From Phoronis australis (Eukaryota > Phoronida > Phoronidae), in assembly GCA_002633005.1 (NCBI GenBank), contig NMRA01000047.1:583326-647325 (forward strand): a stretch of DNA of 64,000 nucleotides, given 5' to 3'. Shown here piece by piece: positions 11,218 to 22,170 of the stretch. The notes under the pieces were generated by a model, which ran no database searches, was not told where the DNA came from, and worked only from the letters and a program-made list of their open reading frames with translations. The stretch's first letter is position 1. Every line of letters starts with the position of its first letter. Position numbers and translations under genes: made by a program.

Positions 11218-11490
11218 TAGTGAGGCGTTTTTACTGTTCTCGTGTCTGTTTTTTGAGGTCCGCCCTTCTATCAACCAAATCACTCTAATTATGATTGTGA
11301 AAATTGGCTTACATGTTCCTACTGTAAAGAGGACTGCTGACGATGATTTTCTGACGACTTTGACTAGTGTGGCGCCTCCTAGTGGTATTTTTTGCTCTCA
11401 CGGTTGTATCTCCTAAACCCTCTCAAGGTACCTAAACTACACGGTTAACGGACTCATAAACACGGTCACGGACGCATGAATACGACCCAC

Positions 11491-11804
11491 GGACCTGCAA
11501 ACACCGTCCACTGACTCACAAACACGGGAACGGACTCACAAAACACGATCCATTCACCCAAATACACGAGACACGGACTCATATTCACGAGGAAACACAT
11601 GACGGACCCCCAAACACGGGTCACGGACTCATCGGCTTCCTAGGTCAGCTGACATCTACATTTTGTCCGTAAACCATGTTTGGCGGTCCGTTAACCGTGT
11701 TTCTTCGTGAATGTGAGTCCGTGTCCCGTGTATTTGGGTGAATGGATCGTGTTTTGTGAGTCCGTTCCCGTGTTTGTGAGTCAGTGGACGGTGTTTGCAG
11801 GTCC
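11491..11804. repeat. Long hairpin-forming inverted repeat with tandem substructure
   Basis: The left arm 11491-11625 and right arm 11675-11804 are near-exact reverse complements: for example ggacctgcaaacaccgtcc at 11491 mirrors 11786-11804. The arms are made of diverged units of about 20 bp around cggactcacaaacacgg. The unpaired centre is about 50 bp. The arms are so alike that the structure is young or maintained by gene conversion. Neither arm encodes a recognisable protein. Confidence 0.85.
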
Positions 11805-11809
11805 GTTTT

Positions 11810-13464
11810 TCTCCGTCGACCCATCATACAGCTTTTTCTCGTGTATTTTTCTACTGAGTACTTTGCTGCCTAATTTTGTCTTTTGCCTGATTGTTGACGT
11901 TTGCCGATTTTTGGAGTGAAAATAGCCCAATACGGAATTCCGGCTTCAGAACTTGTTAATGAGCGTACATCGATTTGAAATGCGTCGGAACCACAATTAA
12001 ATGACTTTGTGAGCCTAATAATTGAAAAAATATTTATGTCAATCGATTAGACCTGCACCTTGAGCTTTCATTCGAGTTTGCAGTTATTTGACGGATTTAA
12101 ATCTAGCTTGTTAGATTTCTACTCAACCCGCATTGCATTTATAGAAAGAAAGAGCATGCTCTATTTAACAGCATGGATCGTTTAGGACTGAGGTACCCAA
12201 CGTGGCTTGTTGAGCTACTCCTTCTTTTCTGTCAACCCAAGCTATTTGGTTTGATTCTCAAATACACATTTGATACCTTTGAAGTACTACAATTAAGATT
12301 TCGAAACTGTAATTAGACATTGGCCACGGTTGTGCAATTTTGGTGAGGTACCCTATTCTAGAGCCTGGTATGATATGAAGAGTGATTGCCTAATATATGT
12401 TTTATGGTTTTCTTTTGTAGAGCCAACGTCAATCTAAACAATCTAAACGCCGAATGTTGTTTTGTTATTTTAAATATGACTTCAGCTGAGATATTGAGGC
12501 AAGAATTTGGACAATTCTCGTCATTTCAAAATAACTATCGAGCAGCTAAATTTGTAGCTTTTAAAAACAGCTAAGATGTAACAGGAATCTTTGATATTTC
12601 CGTAGCTGGCAAATTTCAAGACACCTTAGTTCAGTGATATGGTTACAGTGTTTCATCTCTTATACTTGCTCTCCAGGTAATCTCCTAAAATGTTCCAAAA
12701 TGTAGCTGTAACAGGACTTGATACTGGCAGAAAACCAATTTGTTCCTGTAGCAAACCCTAGGTGACGCGCACAAAGAATGGATGTGGGTACGAAGGTTTT
12801 GGTGTCAACCCCTTCCATCAAACGTCAAATTTTCAAGGAAATCCGTGACATAGCCTTTATCACTTTTTGCCTGGTCCACTCGTAGACGTTCACTTACATT
12901 CTTCCAAAGGGTGTCGTCTCGATCCTCTTTGGTTGTTCGAGCAAAGGGGTTACAACCACTAGCTTTTGAACCTCCTTTGGACCACCAAACGCTACTTATT
13001 TGTGTTCTTCACCCGCAACCGTCCATTAGCTGCACCTTGCGAGTTCGCAGAGTTTGGACCAAAAACAGCATTTTCGGTTCTGGTCTGAACCCCGACTGCG
13101 CTCATAGACAAAAATAAAACTGTGCCCGACCGCATCGATTTCAGTGAAGGTCTTGTCTTTTTTTCGAAAAAGCACATAGATTTGAAGATGTGAGATGAGT
13201 GCCCCCAGCCTTCCCCATTTGAAACTGATTAGAGTTGAGTAAAAAAAACAAATCTGGTGGATTTTCTTTTCGGAGAAGTGTGTAGCTACAAAATGTAGCA
13301 CCACCGACTCGATTTTCAAAAAAACTGACCACAACCAATTATGTTTTTTTGACCTTTTACTAACTTTTTAAATACGTTACTCTTAGCAGTTTTTCGATCA
13401 AAGATTTTCAAAGTAAACCAATCGTTGTAAATATCTGACCTTGAGATTGTCCCGTTATTTCCAG
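11810..13464. other. Intron sequence, nothing recognised
   Basis: Intronic DNA up to the fourth visible Ig exon. Open stretches at 12386-13338 occur on both strands but lack family motifs. The acceptor of the next exon is gttatttccag ending at 13464. Confidence 0.4.
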
Positions 13465-13794
13465 ATGGGCCTTTGACAGTCTCTTTAAAGCCAAGTTCTG
13501 GTAAAATTGTTGACAATGTATATTCGGTGAGGCAAGGGTTTAAGTCCACGATCTCCTGTACCACCGATACAGTTAACAGAAATGCCACTATAACGTTCAC
13601 ACATCCGTTCCAAACGTTTACGATCGGAGATAACAGACGTTTACCGCACGAACAAAAGGTCGGTGTGGTATTTCAAAGGACTCTGACTTTTCAACCCACC
13701 AACGAACATAATGGTTTGGCCATTATGTGCAAGGCAGCTAATGGAGACGCTGAAGTGATAACGGCAAATATGTCCGTGAATCTTAGATTGTACG
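13465..13794 (+). CDS. IgSF membrane receptor, fourth visible Ig-domain exon (core Trp replaced)
   Basis: The acceptor is ttatttccag ending at 13464 and the donor is gtaagt at 13795; both boundaries are phase 1. The domain begins GPLTVSLKPS after a joining TAT codon. It has the first Cys in STISCTTD and the second Cys in AIMCKAAN, with EHNGLA in the place of the usual D-x-G-x-Y corner. The conserved Trp is replaced by Phe (ATITFTH), which occurs in some Ig domains but weakens the core. It is the membrane-proximal visible Ig domain; the next exon is the transmembrane exon at 16977, unless a stalk exon was missed in the 3.2 kb intron. Confidence 0.83.
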
Positions 13795-13894
13795 GTAAGT
13801 TTTGTACTTTCTCCTTGGGTAGGTAAAGTTTTTAACGGAGGTTTGCCACTGGGATACCAAACCGATTTGCTGACTTCTCAAAGCTGGTTCAGAA

Positions 13895-14180
13895 AAATAG
13901 AAGGAAATATGTATAAAGGCGAGAAAACAGAAAAAAGGCTGGAAAAAATAAAAAAGTGTGGGAAAACAGACAAAAAATATAGGAAAACAGTAAAAGAAGG
14001 AATATAGAAGAAAGGGGGAGATAAAAACGGGCGAGAAAAAAATAACGGTGGGAAAAATACCAAAAGGACTTAAAAATGGAAGAAAATAGAAAAAAATGCG
14101 TGCAAAAAGATAAAAACGGTCGGGAAATCAGAACAAGACGTGTAAAGGAAAAATGTGGAGCAAATAGAAAAAAATATTCA
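13895..14180. repeat. A/G-rich degenerate short tandem tract
   Basis: A purine-rich strand made of loose repeats of ggaaaacagaaaaaa and gaaaaaataaaaaag. Low-complexity intron DNA. Confidence 0.7.
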
Positions 14181-14338
14181 TCGACCCTGTCTCCCAGTCG
14201 ACAATTATTTCACTCACCCATCTGAGGCGATACGACCGACTCCACAAAGCCAAAATATTCACTTGTGACAAGATATCTGGGAAGGCAAAATATTCGTCTG
14301 CCTTGGCGACACCAATTAGCGGTTTCCAAGTTTAAAAC

Positions 14339-14363
14339 TTTTATTTTATTTTATTTTATTTTA
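14339..14363. repeat. (TTTTA)n microsatellite
   Basis: Five consecutive ttatt-type pentamers in the intron, in the plus orientation. A-rich unremarkable DNA follows to 14742. Confidence 0.85.
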
Positions 14364-14742
14364 GTTTCTTCAGTGTCAGCAGTGCTTTCTAAGTGGGCCT
14401 CAACAACGAGGTGTAATACAGTACAATATAGTATAATGAAGTACTCGAACAATAATTAAATACAGGTAACAAAGCAACAATTAAAACATGTTGGGGATTT
14501 AGATAATAAATAAACAAATGACGAAGAATGAAAGAATTAGACTAAGAGAGTTAAAATTAAATGAAAAGATGATACTAAATAGTTAGAGTATCAACGGTAA
14601 TGAAAAATGACATAACTGGGACTGGTAAATGAGTCAGAATGGGTAAATAAATTACAGCAGCAGCTTAAATAAAACACCTCTTACGGTCTCGGTTTTATTT
14701 TTTCAAATAAACATTACCAGCAACGCAACGGAGGAAATACAG

Positions 14743-15015
14743 CTCATAGGCGGATTTAGGGGGAGCCCAGGCCCCCCCCCCTTCCTTGGAAGCCGCAAGC
14801 AAAATGAAACAGCTGCAGCGTGAAGCGTGAGGAAACATTGAGTTCAGCAAGTAGGATTTGTAGCGGCGGAATCGTGTTCCCGTTTTTTTAGCCAACCGAC
14901 AGATTTTCTGAACAGAAGGCCCGCGTACCCGGCCCTTCAGCTTTCGGGCCGCCTGTGCACATACAATCGCGCTTTGCCCAATACCCCGAGGCAACATGTT
15001 CCCCCCCCCCCCCCN
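14743..15015. mobile_element. GGCGGATTTAG-type MITE ending in a C-run with an undetermined base
   Basis: It begins ataggcggatttaggggg and contains tagccaaccgacagattttc, which matches the reverse strand of the 16224-16507 copy. It ends in a run of 14 C at 15001-15014 and an N at 15015, so the right terminus is not resolved by the assembly. It lies within the LINE relic on the minus strand and may have inserted into its 3' part. Confidence 0.6.
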
Positions 15016-16830
15016 GCAGCTTGACTGCAACTGAATGTGCGGCTGAGATATGTTGGAGCCAAGCCATTGACACATCTGTACATGCAACAGGCAGAAAGAT
15101 ATTGATTGCTTTGTTTTACTTTCATGAATCCAAACTTGGAGTGCAAGTCGTCGACCCGGATGTCCCTAATTCTTGTGACCAGTATAGCTTAGGTTACCTT
15201 GACTTTGCTTACAAGTGTTTCGCTGGTATGTCCCCTGGCAACAATAAGCAATGTGGGGCTGAATAATAGAATGGCATTACGAAATTTACCTAGTAGACAT
15301 TTTTAAAGGTACGCTGTCTGATTTTCTTTGACAAATTCTTTGTGATGTGATTAATTTGCATATCTAATTGTATAAGGCCCAAATACCTAAGAGTGGAAGT
15401 TGCACGCTAATTCATTATCTCTGTGATTGCTTGGTCAAACTAGTTACAAACAAATAGCGACGACGGAATATGAAATTGGTTCAAAATTGCCAAATGTTTA
15501 AAAAAAAGGTTTTGTGTCAAAAATGATCCACCGTAAATAATTCAAGCGTATCCTGTAAGTATCGTGACGTGGTGTTGGGGTACAACACTGCATAATGTGA
15601 GCCCCCAAGGTACGTCATTAGTGCAAAGGTCACTTATTTACATTTTCTCTGTTTCAAAATTTACGAGTTATCAATGCATACAACTGCACTTTGTTCAGCG
15701 TAGATGGTGCTTAATAGACATTGTCATTTAGCTCCTGCTATACATTAGCATAGTTAGCAGCATGCAAATATTCTTTAAATTTGTCGACGCTCTCTTTAGG
15801 GGAACCGGTAATAAAACGAGCCAATATCTATTGTTTCAATTTTGGTGGGTAACCAACAGCATAGACTTGATTTTACTTACGTTAAGAGTGAGTTTATTTT
15901 GAACCAGCCACTCATGGACAAGACTAGCTCATCTTTGAGAGAAGTTCAAATTCTTTTACTCATCCAGCTATGGTCATAATTGCAGTGTCATCGACATGTA
16001 AAACTGGAACGTTGTTGAGGAGAAAAGTAGAGAGATAGTTAACAAAAAAGTGAATAATAGAGGCCCGAGAATTGAACCCTGAGGTACGCCAGTGATAACA
16101 GTTGAGTAGTTCGAAAGAATGTCGTATTTGGTAGCCTGTTTGCGATCGTATAAATAGTTTTTAAACCAAATGAGTTGAACTTCGTTATCGTTAACTCCAA
16201 AGGACTCTTCTCTTTTTAAAAGCAGTGGCGGATCTAGGATACCATAAGGGTAATTGTACGTGTACGGGCGTCCCTAAAGTTCCGGGGGCCGGGAATATGA
16301 ACCTTCTGTTCGGAAAATCTATCGGCTAAAAAAAACGGGAACGCGATCCTGCCGCGATCTGGGGTCTTACCCCCCCCTCCACCACCGGTCCTAGTTATAT
16401 TTCCTCGCGCTTCGTGCTGTTGCTGGTGCTGTTCCATTTTGCTTGCAGCAGCCAATTGAGGGGGGGCCCAGGCCCCCTGACCCCCTCCCCTAAATCCGCC
16501 TATGAAAAAGATTCCATGGTCCGCAATGCCAAAGGCTTACCTAGGGTCAACAAAAACAGCAACTGTAATCCTCCCCTGGTCCATATTGTTAGATAAAGTC
16601 AGTAGCGTGAATGTTTGTAATCAGAATAGAATGCAGGGGGCGGAAACCAGACTGTGTTGTGGATAGAAGAGAATTTTCCTCCAGGAACTGGTGAAGCTGG
16701 TTTTGGACGCACTTTTCAATAATTTTGGACACTGCAGGGATGACCGATATTGGTCTATAATTCTTGCAAATGGACTTGTCACCGTCTTTAAAAACAGGAG
16801 TAACTACCGCCATCTTCTATTCAGTAGAAA
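15016..16830 (-). pseudogene. CR1/Jockey-like non-LTR retrotransposon relic, split by a nested MITE
   Basis: On the minus strand 16813-16589 encodes VTPVFKDGDKS, NYRPISVIPAVSKIIEK and QSGFRP. After the nested MITE (16507-16224), 16220-15890 encodes ITGVPQGSILGPLLF and then WLVQNKLTLNVSKIKSM in another frame. Farther on, 15146-15020 encodes YRCVNGLAPTYLSR, the typical C-terminal block after the RT thumb. These belong to the reverse transcriptase of CR1/L2/Jockey-type LINEs. Frames change and the catalytic YADD region is disrupted (a frame-shifted HVDDT is seen near 15990), so the element is inactive. It lies antisense in the receptor gene's last intron. Confidence 0.85.
16224..16507. mobile_element. 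GGCGGATTTAG-type MITE nested in the LINE relic
   Basis: The ends are inverted: gtggcggatctagg at 16224 mirrors cccctaaatccgcc at 16490-16503. It interrupts the reverse transcriptase between the QSGFRP and GVPQGS segments, so it inserted after the LINE. The interior carries ggctaaaaaaaacgggaacg, shared in reverse with 14880-14900. Confidence 0.8.
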
Positions 16831-16976
16831 TTGTGTCCGTTTTTAAACTCAAATTTGTGATATTGGTAATGGTCTCAGCTATTTGGTGGAGGCCTGTTTT
16901 AGTCGTTTAGCAAACGCTTTCAAGGCCACTGGCACTATTGGAGTTCAAGCTTTTATTTGTACTTGTCTCGTTATAG

Positions 16977-17338
16977 TTGATGATTACCAGAAGCCACTGT
17001 CTCTGTGGATTGGGGTTTGCGTAGGAATTCTCCTTGTACTGATTTTGCTAGTCGTAGCCTGGAAATGTCGCAACAGAGTGGAAATGTTCGTGCATAGACA
17101 ACGTCCCGGTCAGCAGCTTTCAGCTGTGCCGCCAAAGCGCCTTTCTGACACATCTGCGACGTCGCCCCTTAATCATGACGATCATCTGGAGCAAAGTGAT
17201 CAGAATTACTTGTCTAAAAGTTCGCACACATCCTTGATAAGCGAGGAGAGCTTTGTTAGATCGGGAAAACCTCAAAGTATTGATTCCGGCGGCTCATCTC
17301 ACCCCAGCTCGGATTCTGCTAACTCGAGCCGCATTTAA
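16977..17338 (+). CDS. IgSF membrane receptor, last coding exon: transmembrane helix and cytoplasmic tail
   Basis: The acceptor is tcgttatag ending at 16976, in phase 1 like all the others; the joining codon with the previous exon is GTT. A short juxtamembrane stretch (DDYQKPLS) leads into a hydrophobic helix of about 22 residues (from LWIGVCVGILL to VVAW), then basic residues (KCRNRVE), which mark the cytosolic side of a type I membrane protein. The tail of about 90 residues is rich in Ser and Pro, has one Tyr (QNYLSKS), and ends NSSRI followed by TAA at 17336-17338. S-x-I at the C-terminus fits a class I PDZ-binding motif. I see no kinase, TIR, classical ITIM or ITAM. Signalling or adhesion partners are inference. 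No canonical AATAAA was found close downstream. Confidence 0.85.
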
Positions 17339-18261
17339 TTCAAATAATGAATGTGAATATATTTCGATATCGTTAGCATACGTAGACGCTAACAGTTCAA
17401 TATATAGCGCTGAAAGGTTTTACGTTCTGATCTAGAATATTCTGAAACTTCGATTTCAGGAATAAGCATGATAAATTTTTCACCCTGCAACGGTGGTAGT
17501 ATGTTAAATAATTATAGATTTCTTGTATCGAATAAGCTTCGGGACATGGGCGGATTTAAGCCCCCCCCCCCCCACACACACACAACGGTATCAACCATAA
17601 AAATGTCGTCGGAAGTTGTTGCTGAAATTGCATATAAAGCAAGTCGTAGCTCCACAGAAGAGGAGAGTTGAATTGTCAAGTTGAGACATAGCTGGAGGGA
17701 ATTAAAGATATAACAGATTTGCCAAAAACGAACACGTAATTACACATTGCGTTTAGTAACGATTTCACGAGGTGATAATCCTAATAACAATGTCGTTGAT
17801 GCTTTAAACGATTTGTATAATCTATTTAAGGACAATGCAAGAAACTACTACGTGAACAACCTCCCCGGCGCAGCCGGAAAAATCCAAAATATTGATTTAA
17901 CAATGAATATTGTGAACGAAATAGAGAACGTGCAGAGAATGCCTTTCGCCAGTAACCCTGTTCAGCTACATCTTGATTCATTGTGCCTCTCCGTGGTTAC
18001 AACATTAGTGATTAACATACTAAATTGTAAAATTGAAAGTGGTTCTCTGACACTGAAACCGAATTCAACCACCTCAACAGTTAGGGTTTGTTCGTAAAGA
18101 TTCGTAATTTCTTTTGATATCAAAGCAATTGCTTTTAGTTTCAAATTTCAAAACAACAATCTGGTCAACTGCTCGCCACTTCGCGCACGCGCGAATTAAT
18201 CATAAATGGGAAAGAGATTAGAAACTGTGTGGTAACCACAGAATATTTCCGTCGCTCGTAA
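17339..18261 (+). other. 3' flank of the receptor gene; protein-like open stretch at 17747-18097
   Basis: A C-run with CA repeats is at 17560-17583. The open stretch at 17747-18097 (about 116 residues) includes DALNDLYNLFKDNARNYYV and looks protein-like, as does a shorter one at 17602-17670 (MSSEVVAEIAYKASRSS). I recognise no family and see no splice sites that decide the matter. It could be a transposon ORF remnant or chance. Confidence 0.2.
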
Positions 18262-18420
18262 TTCAAAAGTCGTGAATTTTGTGATTTTTTTCAACAACAT
18301 TCCTCACACGAGAAAGTGAATTACTCTGTACTAAACGTTGCGAGATGGTTCTTTCGTCAGGAATTGTTTTAAGGTATTTTTGACAAGCTTTCGCATTCCA
18401 TACCTCTTTAAATGTTAGTG
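18262..18420. repeat. Dispersed repeat shared with 63800-63945
   Basis: Shares gtgaattttgtgattttttt, then gaaagtgaat, actctgta and gagctttcgc-type blocks with 63800-63945 in the same orientation, with many substitutions. An old non-coding dispersed repeat. Confidence 0.6.
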
Positions 18421-18744
18421 ACATGTATACGACCAAGTACCAGAATAGAATCAGCATTCACTAGCGAAACTGATAGCTGTATCCACACTGATAGAACGTG
18501 TGAAACGTCAAAGACAACAGTAACGTTGCGCCGTTATGCCTAGATCCTGAGACTGCCAGTTCTCTCCTAAAAGCGTTTAGATCTAGTTAACCTCGTCGGT
18601 CAGGACAACATTAATATATTTCTAGTGGTGAAAAAATAAAATTTTGAAAACGGAGCCGTACCTCTTAGAACAAACATTCCCGTTTTCACGAAAAAAGATT
18701 ATAGAACAAAAAATCGTGACTGCTCCCAACAAGGGTTTTTTCAC

Positions 18745-18990
18745 ACGCCACGTGCGCACCCAGCCTAAAAATGAGGGGGCTCCAATTTTTGAGAATGTGG
18801 ACCTTTTACTAAGATTCACAGGGTTACTTCAGTGCCATGAATTGTGCATTCACCGAATTTTGGTAGTTCCGGCGTTTTTGGGAACTTTTGTCCCGTTTTC
18901 TACTTTTTTCGGAGTTTTTGATTCTTTTAGGCGGATCTTTTTGTCCATTTCACCAAATAGGGGCTCGTTGGAGACCCCCCACCCCCCATG
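18745..18990. repeat. Dispersed repeat ending gggggctcgttcgag, copy 1
   Basis: Shares gcgcacccagcctaaaaatg, then gaattttggta and ggctcgttggag with 21895-22170 (same orientation) and 49120-49375 (opposite orientation). About 250-280 bp, non-coding. Confidence 0.65.
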
Positions 18991-19026
18991 CTCTCTAAGA
19001 AAGAAGGTGGTTACCGTACTCCTTAA

Positions 19027-20133
19027 AGGAGAATGCCACTGAAAAACGACGTATTTTGTATAAATTTAGATTGAGTAGTTCAACTCTATAACAGCAAGTT
19101 CAGTTCTTTTACCTGACACCAGTGCTGAAATTAACCAATGACGTCACAGGTTTTAACTCAGTCTGCTCAGTAGTTCACAACACGCTTGCTGGTGTCGGCT
19201 TATCGCTTGAATTCATCGTTTTACACCAATAAATCATCAAAATTCGGTTAAAATCCTAACAAATGCATTGAGTTTTTAAACAAATGAGTTGTTTTATTTC
19301 GCTGTTACGGATTTATAGAAACCTTGAACGTACCGTAGCCTATAAAGGTCCGTAGGCCAACTTCCACTCACGAACAGAGTTTTGGTGAATTAGCTGCAAA
19401 ATTGCAAATCTACGCTCCCGTCGGGTTCCCAGGTTCCCCATCCACAGAACCGGACAGGGAAAACTTGGTATACAAGGATTTGAATAGCATAGAAAAAAAA
19501 CAAAGATTCCCCTAACACCTGACCATAGCGTATAGAATCGAGTTATAGTTTCGCAACAGCTTTCTGTCAGCAAACACTGAATTAGCAGCACCCACACGGC
19601 GGTCAATTTGCATTTGAAGCCGATAACGCAGTACGATTTATTCATTATTGATTTCTCAAGACATTTGCCTTTACGAACATTTTAAAGGCATTACAAAATG
19701 ATATCTACTGAGACAGATTTTGACAATTTGTTTCAGTTTTATATAAACATTGGTTAGGGTGAAAATAATTCATTTTCAAAACGAGCCAATTCCGACCACA
19801 GACATGGAGATATTTCAAGGCCTCATTCTTGGTATTAACGGCATACTTTTCGTTCTTTACTGACGGGAACCACTTGCGACTCGGGTTATCGAGGAGATAA
19901 AAAAGCGATATACCCGCTTTCCTCGCAGCTTCACACAAGCGGGAACAATACGTCACACCATAGCGGCACACACTCGGCTGAAGAACCACTGACGTCGCGG
20001 CGTCGTGTACTCACCTTCGTCACAGGTTAACGCTACAACTTTCGGCGAGGTGAGATCGACCGTACACGAGGTGATGTGGATATAGACCGATTAAGACGAT
20101 AACAAAAACTAATTAAATCAGGTGGCATTCTCC
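19027..20133 (-). mobile_element. Kolobok-like TTAA repeat, copy B, with THAP-domain remnant
   Basis: The left end aggagaatgccact is preceded by TTAA at 19023-19026. The right end aggtggcattctcc is followed by TTAA at 20134-20137. On the minus strand, about 19960-19780, a degenerate THAP-like segment reads CSRLCEAARKAGISLF and later LHVCGRNW, recalling the Cys pair and the C-x2-H of THAP zinc fingers, but the His is lost. At 1.1 kb it is shorter than copies C, D and F. A TGACGTCA palindrome lies at 19139-19146. No functional transposase remains. Confidence 0.8.
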
Positions 20134-20137
20134 TTAA

Positions 20138-21894
20138 ACCATCGATTCTCAGTTCTGCAATCCGTGTCTGCCAAGCTCTCTCTTTTTGATGTAGAGCACA
20201 AATAATCTAAACAACAATAAAAACGAATTTGAATAAACGGACATCTCCAGTTTCTACTCTTACTGAGGAGATTGCATCCTAACCAGAACTCCAGGTTATC
20301 CATGTGTACGCGCGGCACGTCCATAAATATGAGAGGTGCCCTGTTCGGGTACAAGTTGCATCCGTAAGACTATGACGCTGAAGAAAGTTAGATACGCGGT
20401 TAAGTTGTGTTAGACCAGCGCATTTGTACGGGATAGGTGATTTAACAAGTCCATGAATTGTGTTCAGCAAAACTTAGGACCGTATTAAGGTGAATCACTT
20501 CCGATGCGTAGTTTCGTGGAAAATAAAAATGTATCGACTCCTTTTCTTTAGTTGTCGGTGATTTATTAGCCATCAACGTACATGTTGCCCAAACAAAGTT
20601 GGCAGACGAATTTCACACTATAACACTAGGTGCCCATTTATACTATGACATTTGTGGCGACGACAACTACACAAAAATCACAGTTGAATTTGTGATTGCG
20701 CAGTTCGTGAAGTCATTGTAAGTGTTGTTGTTTATTGGAGTTTGGGGGGGGCATTTTCTCACCTGGCGCCCCCTACCAAGAACTACCCACAACGCCACTG
20801 GTCGTGTCTACTAAGGATGCCTTCTGGTTGCCGGAATACCTATACTTTTGTAGCTCCTATTGCCAGGCATTTCCAATATACTACTCTGAATTGAGTAATC
20901 CGTGAATTTAATTTTCCGGTCTTAGTCCAGGCAAATTTGGTGGAATTCAGAATACTAGGTAAATCTTGTCCAAATTCAAAATTCTTCAATTGAAATTTTG
21001 GCGGAAAATAAATTCCACATGAAATCAGCGCTTTTATCTATCACTCAGGAAACCCGTATTTTCAAACTCATTAACGATCCCTATTGACAATTTAAGCCAT
21101 TAAACCGAAAAGTTTATCATGAACATCGTTATCATTTGCGTAGGCCTAGTTAGCTTCCTATTAGCGACCTCTACTAACGTACGACAATCTGTCTGCTCTC
21201 GCGTGCAGGCATTAAAGTCCTGGTCTCACACGTTGTTAACCCTTATTACATGGTTAGAGGATGTTATAAGGATCCAAGAAGTACTTACCCCATAACTATA
21301 ATACACGATCCGTACTCGAAAAAAGTTTAAATGAACGCGCCACTCACGATTCACACCCGAACAACCACCGCCATTTTGAATTTACCGCGAACCCGGAAGT
21401 ACAATTCATTCAGGAACCCAAGCTAAGAAAACGCCGTCAGTGTAAATGGACGAGTGCCTGTTAGGGCCTACTAGCCTGCAAATGGGGGTAAAATAATCGA
21501 CAGCGCGCCTTAATTTTAATAAAATCAAAATACGGACAATTTTATCGAATTTGATGAACAAATGTGGAGAATAAATTTTGACAGAAATTATTTTGCCGGA
21601 CTCGGGACCGCAGCCTATCGGACCCGGTGCGGATCGAGACCAGACACTGGCGAACGGTAAAGGCATGCGGTTGCAAGCTGTTGTGTCGAAGTAAAAGGTT
21701 CAAACCATAAATGCCGTATACATTCAAAGGTAGTTTCAGACACTTGCATAACTTAGGGCTGGTTAGTCCTGTGTCACACTGCCGCGGCAGCCCTTAGCTA
21801 GCCTCAGTGCCAGCTACCAGTATGAAGACTAACTACAGCTTGTTAGTAGGCCTGTACAGCTTTGCGTCAAGGCTTCCTTTAGGCCTAACTGGTC
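20138..21894. other. No gene recognised
   Basis: Intergenic sequence with no coding motif. Open stretches at 20118-20470 and 21406-21727 have no family features. Confidence 0.35.
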
Positions 21895-22170
21895 GCTGGC
21901 CACAGCGCTCGCTCAAACGAGGTTTATTTAGAATTTTGGTACTTCTGGCGAACTGTGCAAAGTTTTTGGCTTTCAACAGAGATTTTCCCAGACTTTGTAT
22001 GAGCGCACCAAGCCTAAAAAATGCGGGGCTGAAATTTTTGGGAATGCCTTTCTTTTACTATAAGATTCACTGGGTATGTTCAGAGCTATGAATTACAGAC
22101 GCTAAATTTTGGTACTTCCTGTCTTCTAGTGGAATATTGTCTCCAAATAGGGGGCTCGTTCGAGCACATA
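21895..22170. repeat. Dispersed repeat ending gggggctcgttcgag, copy 2
   Basis: Same family as 18745-18990: gcgcaccaagcctaaaaaatg, then aattttggtac and aatagggggctcgttcgagc. The last block is partly palindromic (ctcgttcgag). Confidence 0.65.

Noticed and set aside
13895-14180. Regulatory purine tract or polyA retrogene tail
   Set aside because: Irregular low-complexity sequence with no upstream retrogene; best explained as simple-repeat decay.
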